Origin: Nyssa sinensis
Lineage: Eukaryota; Streptophyta; Magnoliopsida; Cornales; Nyssaceae
Direction of reading: 5' to 3'
Assembly (NCBI GenBank): GCA_008638375.1
Contig: CM018032.1
Location: 54,418,882 to 54,482,881 of the forward strand
Length of the DNA stretch: 64,000 bases
Each line of letters begins with the position of its first letter. Position 1 is the stretch's first letter. Positions 38,201 through 53,168 of this stretch are shown piece by piece. The notes under the pieces were generated by a model. The model saw nothing but the letters and a program-made list of their open reading frames with translations. It searched no databases and was not told where the DNA came from. Made by a program: the position numbers and the translations under genes.

Positions 38201-41200
38201 TTTACAATTATAAACTATGAAGCATGCACTCTATTTTGTCACGCATATCAATGTCGAATATGAGATATTCTTCAGTGGGTCCGGTACAGTGACATGACAA
38301 TGTGTCATCCTAATGCTATTTTGTCATGTGTAATATGGCCCATTCAAGAATTTTTCGTTGGACACACCCAGACACATGTCAGACATGCTTGGATACACGA
38401 AAAAGATTATCTAATTTTTAGAATTTCGGACACGTATTTGGAACTTTCTATTTTTTTGAGATTTTTTAAAAAAAGAATTCATCTTTTTCTCCTCTTCTCC
38501 TCCACTATTTTTTTTATACACACAAATATATATAGCAGTTAACAAATTTGTTTCGAAATTTGAATCATGAATGTTGATTATTAAATAAAATTCTTTAATT
38601 TTTATTTAATGACTTCTTATTTTGATATAGTAATAATATTTACATGATTTATGTATTTTTATGCCAATTTTGATTCAAATAATATTAAATTTTGATTACA
38701 TAAAAATATATATTCAACGTGTCCTCAACGTATCCGTGTCCTATTTTTTAAAAAAAATTTGTCTGTCGTGTCGTATTTGTATCTCGCGTCCAAGGATCAA
38801 AATATAATTTCGATGTATAGTTTCGGTCTGTCTGGAAATGGAAAAGTTTCGAAAATATAATAAAAATAGAGAAAAAATTGAAAACATGTAAAAACATAAC
38901 TTAAAATTTATTTATTTATACAAATAAACCTATTTATTGAATATTTGTAGCATGTTTAAGGCATATACATCCATATTCATCATAAATGACACTAATTCAT
39001 GATAAATGACATAATAGATATATACTATGTAATATCCACGAATTAGATAATTTGACACAAGTTACATATAAAATAAAAAGTAAAACAAATAGCGATTTAA
39101 ACTTATTATAATTAGTAACTTAGTATTAAAATAATTGTTTCTCTACACTTTATTTCCCCTACTACTTTTCTATTATTTTAGGAAAAATAATAGAAATATC
39201 TTCTTGTAATTTTGAATCTTAATCCTTGAAAAATAAATGGATATTATTTTTTACTAACTTCTAGAATTATTGTTGATACAAAAGAAATGTTTCCTCTGAT
39301 TCGATATGTTTCCACTAGTTCGGTATGTTTCCACGGAAACAATTTTGTTTCCGTGGAAACATGTGAATTGTTTCCGTGGAAACATGTGAATTTCGATATT
39401 CTACTAGTGTTTCGTTTCAGTTCCCTGAGAAACGGAAACGTTTCGGCCGTTTCGATAGGAAAAGAAACGAAATTTTGATCCTTGCTCACGTCCATATCTG
39501 TATATGTGCTTCTTAAATTATAAACAAAGCTCCACTAAAAATTCTATAAAAGAATCTATACGTGTAGGATTAACCTCTTTCACCCAAAACACAACCTCTT
39601 GCTCATTTAGGCTTGGGTGCAGGGTCGTATGCAAAGGCACATGGCTATAGTTGGGCTACAGAATAGGCTCGCGCTTCGATCAGGCTAGGCTATCAACACA
39701 TTCGATGAAGTTATTCCTAAAACAAAACATATCTTGTTCTAATCCCTCAAACATTCTGCAATTACTTTCCTTCCATAGGCACCAAGCTAGACAAAGAGGG
39801 GCTATCCTCCATACTGTTCGAATATCTTTCCTCATACCTTTGCAGCTCCAACTCCAAGGAACATCCCGAAAAGAAGTAGGCAACACCCAGTTGCATCCGA
39901 AGAGTGAAAAAATTAAGTTCCAATCCTCTCTAGCCATGTCACAATGAATGAAAAGGTAGTCAATTGTTTCCTTCACTTTTTTGCACGTGCAACATCTACT
40001 CATCATACAGAAACCTATACTTCTAAGATTATCCATCGTCAAAATGGAATTCCAAGCCGCAGTCCATGCAAAGAATGCAATCTTGGTCGGGATCATAGAT
40101 TTCCAAATTATTCTCCACAGGAAGACCTCTTCACTATCCTTCTCCATGACTTTGGAGTAGGATTTCACTGTGACGGTTTTTTATTTCTCCTCCTTCCACA
40201 CCTGTCTATCATCCCTTCTCTCCCCAACCTTGTACTTACTCAACATTCCCAAAAATTCCTCCAACTCTCGTAACTCCCAATCATAGAAATTCCTTCCTAA
40301 AGTGCAGGCTCCAAACAAATCTACCATCTTCCAAATCAACACAATCCGCTACCCGAGCCTCCTTATCATGAGCCAAGCTATAAAGCAAAAGGAAACTCTC
40401 TTTCATTGGCATATCGGTACAATAATGATCAACCTAAAATTTCACCTTCAATCCCTGCCCCGATTTTGAAACCGGATGCGATGATGAAATGCTTCAAAAT
40501 CTCTCCTTATGCTCTTCTATACCTCGCATCCATAAGGCTCCTCAACCTCCTTTGAAAACTATCCCCCTTCCTTGCACCCATACTTGGTAGAGACCACCTC
40601 CCTCCACAAGCCCCTTCCTCCATAGCGAATCTCCACAACCACTTTCCCAAAAGAGCCCAGTTGAACAACTTCAAATCTTTAACACCTAAACCTCCACCCT
40701 TGAAAGTGTTTTTCAACCTCTCCCAACGAACTAGGTGCATTTTCCAATCCCCATCCTTTCCCTCCGATAGAAAGTCCCATTGGAATTTTCTCCCACTTTA
40801 CCACCACTAAGCTGGCATCGGATATTAGGACATGTACCAAGTAGGAAGGTTACTCAACATACTCTTTAGAAGAATAAGCTTGCCACCTTTGAAAAGGTAT
40901 TGTTTCTTCCATCCTATTAATCTTCTCTGAAATCTCTCCACTATTACATCCCAAACTATGCTAGACTTTCCCTAGGCACCAAAGGGTAATCCCAAATACA
41001 TCATTGGAAGAGAACCTGTCGCACAACCCATCCTTGCTGCCAAAACCTCCACTTGCCCCCACTGGTATTATAGTACTTTTATGATGTTCCTTGATATTGA
41101 AGAACATATCTTAACATGTACAAATTAATAACTTTGGTTTGCGATAATTTGTAAAATACATATGCTTGTGACAAGGATTATAAGTCACAAAAAATCTGTG

Positions 41201-44200
41201 AATTTTTATTGTTATTATTACTAATATTATAAAATGACTTTTTTAGGGTGGAAATACAATGAATTGTATTTTGATTTGTTTTATCAATTCTCTCTTGATT
41301 TGTTCAGTTCATCCTCAACCTTGAAACAACCTCAAAGCAAATCAAGATTCCTAGAAGAAATCTCAACTGAGCATCCTTAGCTCCACAAAAAAAAAAAATC
41401 AAGGAGTTGTCGGCAAAAAGAAGATGAGAAATAACTGTCTTCTTGCCTTCACTCCCCTCCATATCAAAACCTGTCAGAAAGCCAACCCCCACCACTCTGT
41501 AAAGAAATCTGCTGACAGGGATTTATACCATAACAAACAAGAAAGAGATAAGGGATCCCCCCAATCTAAGCCCTCTAAATGATCTAAAAAATTATGTCGG
41601 GGAGTCATTAATGATAACTAAAAATGACACTGCGCTTATACATGCACCCCTCCGTTTAGCTCTGAATCCCATCTTTCTCGTCAAGAACAAGAAGAATCCC
41701 TAATTCACATGATCATACGCTTTTTTTATATCAAGTTTGCACATGAGACCCTTATCCTTCTTCTTCTTCTTTCTTTTCGAATCTATGTTTTTATTGGCTA
41801 TTAACATTTGTCGGCCCACCTACAAAAACATTCTGGCTAGAGGATATTATTTTTTCCATCACTTCCCTAAGCCTCAAAGATAGCACTTTAGCCATCAACT
41901 TATAAATATGCCACCCACCAAACTTATCGGGCGAAAATCCTTCATATTCTCCTGCTCCCTCCTTTTTGGGAATCAAAGGAATGAAGGTAGCATTTAAACT
42001 CCGTTCAAAGGATCCATACTCATGAAAATAGTTGAATACCGCCATCAAATCTTCCCTTACTACCTCCATCACATTTTCCCTTACTACCTCCCAACAATGC
42101 TGAAAAATTTTCTTGGTGAATCCATCTAGCCCGGGTGCTTTGTCTCCATCACATGATTTTAGAGCCATCACAACTTCATCCTCCTCAAAAGCCTTTCCAA
42201 CATTACTGACTCCTCCATCGTGATAGAACTAAAATCCATATCTTCAAGATCCGGCTGCCATTCTTGAGTTTCCTTGTACAAGTACTAATAAAAAGCAGAC
42301 ATACCATCATAAACCTCCTGTAATTCCATCAATGTCCCATCTCCAATTTTTATCACCCTTATTTTGTTCCTTCCCTTGTGAGAATTCGCCACCCGATGAA
42401 AGATTTTGGTATTCTTGTCACCTTCCCTTAGGCATAAGGCGCAAGATTTTTGCCTACATGGAATCTATTCGGCTTTCAAAATTGACCCCAACTCCCCTTT
42501 CAGCCCCTCTCTTTGTATCCCTTCCTCTTCCAACAGCAACCCTATCTGCCTCTTTTCATCCCACTGTTTGATGTTATGCAAAAAAATTTCTTCTCTGACT
42601 GAGTCTTGCCAAACTCCACCTGATTCCAGCCTTTAATGTCCCTTTTTGCAGCAACTGCAGCTTCTGGACATCACGTAAGTCGGATTCCCAGCACAACTGA
42701 ATACCCTCTCCACCATTGAGCTACCTTCTCCTTGAAACCAAGGACTCCCAGCCACATATGCTCAAATCTAAATTAGCTTTCCCCCCAGTTAGCTCTCCTG
42801 CAGTCCAATAAGATAGGAATATGGTCGGAAACTGGCTTTGGTAGACAAACCTGGATCACATCCGGAAATTTTTCCTTCCAAGATGAAAATATCAAGCAAC
42901 TGCCTGTTTTTGATAAGTCATGTGACAGACTTTCTGACTTCCCAAAATGACCAATATGCACCACCATTGACCATTGTTGGAGCTGATTCCGCTTATACGG
43001 GGATCTCAACCATCCAACTTCCGGTGCCCACAAGAAAAATGGATGGAAAAGTTGTTCCGTTACCTGAACCCACCGCTATAGTCCTCGATCTCCTCAATGA
43101 CCTTCGTATCCCAAAAATGGAATTTTTTTGATAAATGTATCATATCATGAATAATGCCAGAAAATCTATAAAAGTGTCTGCTATCCAATAGTAGTATTGT
43201 TTATCCCAAAAGTATAAAGTATTTAACAAAATCCCTTTCCAATCATTTACATTTTTACCTACACCAACAAGCTCTAACTTGGTTGGTATCTTCATCCACC
43301 TCTCTATATGGGAGGTTGAGGGTTCAAGTCTCCTTAAAGGGCAAAGTGTGTGTGTGAATTACATATCAAAAAAAACTTATATTTTTATCTACTCCTTCAA
43401 AAATTCTCCTATTCCGCTCACACCACATGCACCACATAAGGCATAAGGGAGCTAGATCCCACACTTTTCCACCCAAATTTGCCCTTCCAGCCACCAGCCC
43501 AACTCTTTTACAGATCCAAAACGGTGCCAGGGCTGCTGAAACCTCCAACACTCCCTACTAGAGCGCATTCCCAAAATTCCAGCCTCGCTCCACAAGCTCC
43601 TCTATCAATCTCAACCTCGCACAATGTTGTCCCTTCGTTCTAGCCACAGGTTGCACCTCCAGCCAGTACTCAAACTTCAACACTTCTCTGTGAGATTAAC
43701 AGTCTAAATTAAAGGGAATGTTTCTCACATTTCCAAACCTACACATAACCCCAACAGCCACATCTCAACTCTTGCTAGGATTTGATTCCGACAAGGATAC
43801 AAAGCTCTGTTTTCCCACTTTTCCTCCACCATAAAGTAGCACCTTCTCGTAGCACCACAAACTGCACAACAATAGAATAATTTTTCTTCGGAGAACAATA
43901 GAATACATCACCAAGCTAATAACTCGCAAAATTCCATAGCTTTTCATAGGAAGAAGCTACACATTCACACACCTGCAGGAGAGCTTTCAAGACAGATCGT
44001 GATACTCCATTGCCCTTTTGATAAGCTTGTAAATGTTAATGTGTCCACTTACATTGTTGACGAGGTCGAACGTCAATCTTAAGCTAGAATATCACTCTCT
44101 CTGGCGCCATTCTTTCAAAATGTCCACATGTTGATCAATACTTTAGCCTTGTTAGGGATTGCCATATAATTCTCTCTAATTCCAGAGTCTACCAGCCTGG

Positions 44201-46298
44201 GAGTTGATTCTTTGAAAAACTGGGGGGCATAAATGAGAAAATAATATAATGGTTCTTCTAGGCCTGGATAGTTATGCTATTATTCTACATTTCCTCTTCA
44301 ATGTATATAAGTCATTCCATTCTATGCTTGTGAGAAGACCTATTGCTTTACTGTTTTCTTGCTTTCCTTCAATAAGATTCTGTCTTTTATTAGTTTATAT
44401 GAACAAAGGAAAATATCTACAATAGGATAATGCTTTATGAGACTAACCTATTCTTTCATACTATATTTTAAGCATTTTAACACATTAATCACTCGTAGAA
44501 AATTAATTTTGACCAGACTCTTTGAACACAATGCTGGATAAATGACTGGGCCAATTTAATTAAAGACTAACCTAGTTTAGCAATAAGTATATTATTATTA
44601 AGCTAAACTGAGTTCAATTAGATTAGCATACCAAATTCATACACATCACATGGTTTCCCCCAACTTATGAAAGAAAGTTTGCAGTGTCCGTGGTGTCAAA
44701 AAACAGGGCAGTAAAAAGCTAGAGCAAACATTTAAGCGGAACATATACCTTGAAAAGATGAGGCTCCAGGATACCAAGGCCGTTTCAGCCTGAGAGGAAA
44801 CAATGATGGGTACAAGGGAAAAGTTGTCAAAGGCTCAATTTCCCATAACGATACCCTTGGCTGCCTCTCACCTGCAGTCGATTCATCCCAGCCAACCTAC
44901 ATGTAAAAGGGGAATGAATAAAAAATGGAAGTAGAGTGAGTTAATTACAGGTGTAAAGCAAAGCAATAGATTTGTTACGCGTGCTATTATTAAAAAAAAT
45001 TCTTGCAGTTATTGGCAATGCATGTGATAAGAAAAATATTTAATGAAGATACAGGAAACTGATTCTTGAATATATAGCACAAAAGGTCTGAGCCAAGGAT
45101 TGTCTTAAAAACCTTTATGCCTTGGAATGCAGTTTCGTACTTGAAGTTGTAGAAACTAGAAACTTATAGATGGAATCAAAATTTGGGCATAATTTGAGCT
45201 AGGACACTGGAATAGATAGGACAGCAGCAGTAAAGACAAATGTAGTATTCTACCAAATTATGCTATCAATGCTATACATGATCCAGGTCTATGAAGACGG
45301 AGTCAGTGAGTCACCAAGGTTACTTGAAACGCGGATCGTTACAGTTAGTGGAATGGGAACGAGATCGCAAATCATTACTTGTCATGGTATGCGGTACGCT
45401 AGGGTAGTCTTCTTTGGATTGCTTTATTGGAACAAAATTCGTTAAGTTGGAAAGTGGAACGCTTTTCTAGATCGCATGTGTAATAATACTTATTTATATT
45501 TTTATTGACAAATTATTTATCAAGAAAATATTTTTATAGACAAAATTCCTTAAATTCAACTATAATAAAATAAATATTGATTGAAAAATAGTGTATTGTA
45601 ATTTTGTAGTATTTCAATACATTGATTTAGTTGTAACTTTTAACATTTTACCTTATTTACTCTTTTACTGTCCTATACTAACCTTCTCTTCTTTTCTATT
45701 AATTTGCTTTTGTGTTTTCATGGTTGCAAGTTATTTTTTTAAATTCGTTAGCGCCAAGCAGTACATCTCTCATTTGTAGTCCTGAAAAGAGAATTTTAAT
45801 ATCATTATTAAAAAAAAAAAAAAAAGAACTGTCATTTTTTAAGAAACAAAATAAAGCAATTATATTGTAAGTCTTTATTTAATGAAATTTAAAAGTTCAC
45901 GTTGTATGAGATTGATGTATGTATTTCAAGGCTCTGTATCAACTCGCTTTCTTTTTCCAAAAACCATATTTAAAATTAAACCACCTACAAAAATTATTTA
46001 TAAAAAATTAAATATTAATGGTCGTTAAATAATTATATAACTATTAAAAAATAGAATAAAAAAATAAAAGATATCTTACAATATGTACCTTCAACGTTAA
46101 TATGCTATGTTTTTGGTACAATAAATAAGAAAACTAGAATTGTGATGCACACTGTGATGCCCACACCCTTCACGTTGCAGCTCCCTTGGTATATTACCTT
46201 CACGTTGCAACTCTATTGCAATTCTGCTTCTTATATAAGTTAAAGCTCTAAGCCTATGGTGCCTAATTCTCATTACTTTTATGAATAGGAATTGTATA

Positions 46299-46336
<38 letters not shown>

Positions 46337-49300
46337 TTTAATAGGTATACAAATCGTTTCTAGTTTCCTAAACAAGAGTGGTTTCCATTAGTATTGCCTA
46401 ATTCTTATTCCTTTTATGAATAGAAATACTATATTTTATTATTATTATATTGTATATTTTTTATGGCCATTATTATATTATATTTTAATTGATATAGATA
46501 CAAAATCCGTAGTTCCCAATGTCTCTAGTTTCTAAACATGCTTGGTTTCTAAACATATTAATTATTGATTGGTTTTTTATTTAATATTTTATATGTATGT
46601 ATATCGGATCCAACTTGATTTACATTGCCCATGAATTCTCTAGAAACAAAGCAAAATACTAGTTCCCAAAAAATCTCTTCTTCTGCCACCCATCATGTCT
46701 CTTCTTCTGCCGCCCATCACTCGATCAGTCTCTCATTCTCCTGATCTCTCTGGTTCTCCCTCTTGTTTCGCTTCAAAATTCTTCTTCATCAATCGATATA
46801 AAGTTAATTGTGATGGAGTTTTTCAGTTGAAACTACATAGGTAGGTAAATTCTTTTTCTGCCATGATTAACGTTCCTCTCTTCATTATAATTGACGATCG
46901 TGATTTTTTTTCCCAGAAATCTCAGTCGATTCACGAACGATGGACATGCTTCTCGTTGTTTTAAGTGTTGCATCTCAATCGAATCACTAAAGATGGATTT
47001 GCTCTTGTTTCTTTGCCAAAAACCCTAACAGGTATGTATGTGTGTGTGTATATTTTTTCATCTGTTAGTTAGCCATTAGATCGCCAATTTTCACGCTCCA
47101 GTTCGCGAACGAACCGCAATTGGGATCGCACGTTCCAATTTGCAAATCACTATACATGTAGGGACTTGTGGTAACTTAGAGACGGACACTCTATTTTGCC
47201 TCATGTATCAAATGACGTATCAATGTCGAGCATGGACACGCTAGGACTCATGAAAAAATAGTGTCCAATTTTTTTTTCTTTCGGAATTTCAAACACATTC
47301 CAAGACACGTTATGGACACGTTTTCTCGATTTTTTCCTTTTTATATAGATTTTTTTCCCTCTTTTTCTCTTCTTTTCCTATTTTTATTTTTTTTTGCTTT
47401 ACATATATATACATACATGTGTGGATGTATATATATTTTAATGTAATAGTTAAATAATTTGTTTCGGAACTTGAATCATGAATTTTTATTTAATAGTTAA
47501 ATAAATGACGAAGTTCTTGAATTTTTATTTAATGACTTTGTTGTTTTGATATAGTAATAAAATTGTTGTGATTTGTGTGTTTATGTCAATTTTGATTGAA
47601 AAAATATTAAGTTTTTATTATATGGTAATATAAAAAACATATATATTCAAAGTGTCCCCGGCGTATCTGTGTTCTACTTTTTGAGAAATATCGTATCCGT
47701 GTCTCGTGTCCATATCCATGCTTCTTAAATCCAGGTTTAAGAGGCCCAAGACACCTTAGTCATGGCAAGTGTACCACTTAAATCAGTAAATTATAGACCC
47801 TTGAGAAGTATTAAATAGAAGTCTTGATACCCTTGTGACTTTAAATCTATCTAAACCCTAGAATAATTGCAGGTTTTATTAATAAAGGTCGTTGATCAAA
47901 AATCACCTTACTTAATCCCTAGGATGACTTATTTGCAAAGGAACCTCTTACTTAATAACAAAGCCTACGGGTTCATAATCATCAAGTAAGAAAACAAAAC
48001 AAACAAAACAAGGACTAAAGGATTTATAGTGAGAAACTCTCGTGAGAAAGAAAAACTCACTGATGTAAATAATCCACTAATCAACCAAGTCCAGTACAAG
48101 TAACGAAACAAACACAAGAAACCAACCTGAACTCGTAAATTGTTACCACTAATTTTCTTGCTCATTTATCTAATCTTCTCATTGTCTGTCCAACTTGATT
48201 CTCCTATTAGCATCCACACACTTCCATACATCCATGATCCACTCTTTCCAAAGTGTGCAATCCAATGCAGTGAATGCTCTATCCACTATTTGCCATTCAG
48301 GTGTTAACCCTAACACCAAAATATGTAGATTTCACACAAAATCCCCTCCAAAATCTAGTAAAACACGAAGAACTATATTTAAGAAGCTCATAGATATCTT
48401 TCAATATTTGATATAGCTTCAAGAGACATAGGCTAGCCCATAGAAATACTAAGCTTCCTTGTATATACGCAAGAATAATATCTTAAACCTAGAAGGAAAT
48501 GAAGTCTCCCAACTCAGCATATACCGTCAAACGGACATGCAGTTCGAACAGTGAATGATAAACATATTAAGATTCTTTGTTTAGAAAAAACGGCATTGCA
48601 AAACATAAACATTGTCACTTGTTAATTGTTGCCTGTACTTTAATGTTTAACATCAATGTCCCAAAAAATCATATTGGGTTGATTTTGTTCTTATTGTTGC
48701 CTACCTTATTAATCGCATGCCATCCTCTATTTTAGATAAGTCTCCTTTGTACCTGCTTTATCCCTATGCCACACTATTAAGTCTAACTAGTGTCTTTAGT
48801 TGTATAGCCTATATTCATCTTCTTGGTCAAGGTCATAATAAACCCCCTCCTCAATGGTCCAATGCATCTTCTTGGATATTCTCATACTTAAAAAGGATTT
48901 TGATCCTATGATCTTGTTTCTCATCGATACTATACCAACATTGATATTGCCTAGTTGCCCAAAAAAATGTTGATGTTACCTTTTTGAGTCATTGACCTTT
49001 TTTCTGCGTCAAGTCGTGTCTTACTTCAGATTCAGTCTCTTTTCATCGAGGGGAGCTTTCTTCACCTACTCTCTTGGATTCTATGTCATTCTCTACTCCT
49101 CTTCTATTGTGTCTAATCCACTACTCCAGGTTTACCAACACTCCAGAGACAGGACAGCTTGTATCATGGGCTCCTACTCAACCTAATGCTTGACACCACT
49201 GAGGTCCTACAGTTCTACCTACTGAACCATCTACTATTTTATCTTCTTCTGATTTGCCAATTACATTGTTGAAAGGTACTCGTAGTTGTACTCAACATCC

Positions 49301-52300
49301 TATTTTTAATTTTATTTCTTTTCACCATCTTTCCTCTTCGTTTCGTTGATTTATTTTCTCTTCTTTTCTTCTTTTTGTTGGCATCTCTTGGATGGAAACT
49401 GGTTGTAGATGAGAAAATGACAACTCTTCATCAAAATTAGACCTGGGATCTCTTTCCTCTTCCTTCTAGGAAGTAACCTGTTGGCTACAATTGAATCTAC
49501 TCTATGAAGTATTGTCTAAATAGGCTTGTTGAGCACTTGAAGGCTCGCTTGGTTGCCAAAGGCTACATATGGTGTAGATTTAATGGGACTTTCTCTCCTG
49601 TTGCTCACCTCAATTCTGTTAGAGTTCTTCTTTCAATTAAAGTGATTTTTAATGGATCTTTATATCAATTAGATTTAAAGAATGCGTTTTTTTTTTTTGC
49701 ACAAAAATTTACAAGAGGAAGCCCATATACTCGGGGTATGTTGCTCCTGGAAAGGAAAATTTGCTAATACAATCTAAAGAAATCACTATGTGGCTTGAAA
49801 TAGTCTCCGCGAGCGAAGTATAATAAGTTCAGTACTATTATACTTCGGTGTGAATTTTAGCGCTCAACTTCAAATCATTTTGTGTTCACACATTATTCCT
49901 CTTCAAGTGTCATTATTCTAACAGTTTGGGTAGATGACATTATTACAAGCGGCAATGACCCCAAAAGTAGTGCCAACTTGAAGAATTTTTTGAGAAAGTA
50001 GTTTTCACACCAAAGACTTGGATAATCTTTGCTAATTTCTAGGAAATGAGGTCGCCAAATCTAAGGGTGGGATCATTTTGTGTCACCAAAAGCATATATT
50101 GGATTTACTCTCGGAGACTGGTATTTTGGTGCTTGTCTGGTTGATAACCCCGATAGATTCTACAATAAAATTAGATGTTGAGAGTGGAGAAGTTTTGAAG
50201 AGATATAGGCATTATCGGAGGATGGTTGGTAAACTTATTAATCTCACATTGACACACCCAATTATCACTTATGTTGTTGGTGTAGTAGTCAATTTATGTG
50301 TGCTCCTCATAAGCCACATTGGGAGGCCATCTTCGATATCTAAGGGGAGCACCGAGCAAGGGGTGCTATATAGGCGATTATTATCCTTGTCTGTTACTGC
50401 TGATTGGGAAGCCACCTAGTGATCAGCAATCTGAATATTGCACATTTGTTAGTAATAATCTTATTACTTGACGCAGTAAGAAACAAAATGTGGTAGCGCG
50501 CTCTAGTGTTTCATGAACAAACCAAACACATCAAAGTTGATTAGTCATTTTATTAGGGATCTCCTAATGCGCGTGAGATGTTACGAGTTTGGTCCCTTCT
50601 TCAGGATATGGGTGTTGATGTACCAACTCTTATGCATATGATGTATTGCAAGAACCAAACAACTATCTTCATTGCTAGCAACCCAACATTTCATCAACGA
50701 ACCAAACACATCAAAGTCAATTGTCATTTTATTTAGGATCTCCTAATGTAGAAGCAAATAGTCAATCCTTATGTCCAACTCTAGTATTGAGATCAGTAAT
50801 ATTTTTACCAAACCGTTGGCTCGATCCATCTTTAGTAATTTATGTTCCAAGCTGGCATATTTAATCTCCATGCTCTAGCTCAAGCAGTGTTAAGAGTTCT
50901 TCTATTTACAGTTTACTATTTTATCAATTTCATTAGTACTATGAGAGTGTTCTAGTAGCATCAATGTTACAATCTTACAATATACGTATTTTATAGTGTG
51001 TAGGAAAATGATGATTCTACACTTACCAGAACCTATGTTATTTCCATCTCTCTCTCAAAACCTAAATATAGATAGATGATGCATTTCAACTGTATGAACT
51101 AGAAGAATTGCCATTTGACAATCTAAGTAAATTAAGGTCCTCTCCATATATACATAGATTTATAATCATGGATAAAGCAGCTGCCTCACAAATTCAGCCT
51201 CTGGTCTGGTTCTTTCACCCGCAGACAAAACTAAGAACATTATATGCTAACCCAAACTAGTATAAACGCATAGAGTTGCATCACCAAGTTCATTTGCTTA
51301 AAAATCAAAAAAATATCACAATTAAACTAGCTTATTCTAATTCCCAACCTCATATATGCCTTAATCTGATTTTTTTTATCCAAATCAAACCATCTGATAC
51401 AATCTAGATCAGAAGCTCTCCCACTATCCTACTTGGAATACAAACAACAAAAAGTATTCTTTCAACAGCTCTGCAAAAAAAATGCCAAAATAAGAAATTC
51501 CAATTATCAATGCATGAAACTTTATTATGTCATCTTACCCACATAAAACTGCCTCTCACTCTAATACACTATAAAACTAGTTCAATCATCGTTATAAGAA
51601 AATCGTAAGATTCTGCAAATGAAGGTCTAATCCAGAAAAATATCCAACGGCCAAGCAGAGTCAAGACTCCGTAAGGAGTTAATAATATTCCTTGAGACTT
51701 CTTAAAACACATCCATACTGGAGTTGGTACTTCTACCCACATTTTATCTTTGGTACAAACACGCTCAAACATTACAAGGATGATAATAGAAATTTAGAAA
51801 TTTAGAATCTTCATTGAAAGAAACAAAAATAGTATCATATTCAGATTGAAAATATTCAACCAACCCAACTCAACTCAACAAAGCCTTATCCCAACTATGT
51901 TTGGGATCAAATACATGAATCATGTCTCGCAGCTCTCGCCATTCTGCTCTATTTAAGGTATGTTAAATCACCGTTTGCTCCAAAAGGTTAAGTTGTTAGA
52001 GAATGGGTATATATCAAGCTCTCAACACTCCCTTCTTATTCGACCCCGGACTCGCACATAAAGAGGCAAAGAAACCAAAGACAATTGCGAAATAGAAGAG
52101 AGTGTAAATACAAATGGGGAATAAATGCAAATAGAGGCTTGAACTCGAGACCTCTTATAACCAAGGCTCTAATACCATATTAGATCACCAGTTGCTCCAA
52201 AAGTTTAAGTTGTTAGAGAATAAACCAACAATGTATATCAAGCTCTCAATTAGACCACACGCTATCATAACTCGTGCCTGCCAAGAAAATAAGTGTAGCA

Positions 52301-53113
52301 TCATTTAATCCATGAGAGATTATTTGTAAAATGACTCCATTGAGTCTCGTATTGGAATTAGAACCAATTCCCAAAATACTCAACCTAACCCAACTCAACT
52401 TAACTCGATAAAGCTTTGTTCCAATTATTTGGAATCGACTACATGAATCATGTCTAGCCATTCAACTCTATTGAAGGTCTTCCCTTAGTTAGGCCACATG
52501 TTACCATATCTTTTTTTACTATTTGTACCAAAGTTAATTTTGATTTCCCCCACCTACTAACATGACCCTCAATTGGAATCATGTCACTCTTCCTTATTAT
52601 TAGTATAGAACCAAAATGAGAAAGAAGAGAAAGAACCTGATAGAGATGAGAGAAATCAAGGACAGAGGAAATCCAGTATATTGTATTCAATTCTATATGC
52701 CAAAAGTAAATGTTCAATTACGCAAAGCCCTTTATATAGGCAAACCCTAAAATTAAACTTTTCTAAATAAAATAAACTCTTAAAATAAAATAAAATTACA
52801 AAAAAAAAAAAAGTTATTTATCCTCCGGGATTTTAAAAAAAATAAACAGACTATGGGATCAATCCCTGTTTCCCATCATTTTTCCATGGCTAAGAAGATA
52901 TCAACTCTAGCGAGTTAGGACGTTGGTCATGCTCTAAAAGGCCAAGAACATTCGCAAATTGAATCCAAATTCCAAACTCTATAAAAGAAACGATGGAAGA
53001 ATATAGGGTATGTTGTAGAAGCAAAACTCAGTTTTGGCATATTGAATAATTCAAGAACATTGAATTTTCTCTCTCTTGATCTCTCTTCTTCCCTCTTTCT
53101 CTCTTCTTTTTCT

Positions 53114-53168
<55 letters not shown>

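Larger units (their letters stand above)
27628..44748 (-). other. 17.1-kb ARF8 intron filled with transposon remains
   Basis: This is the intron between the DNA-binding-domain end exon and the middle-region exon. Its donor and acceptor are canonical. Its content is listed in separate entries: LTR fragments, RTE tail, L1 LINE fragments on both strands, a SINE and repeats of the 'GGACAC' family. No other host gene was found inside. Confidence 0.85.

Noticed and set aside
43280..43350. Functional tRNA gene
   Set aside because: Box A and B resemble a tRNA promoter, but no cloverleaf with paired acceptor stem can be drawn; a SINE fits better.
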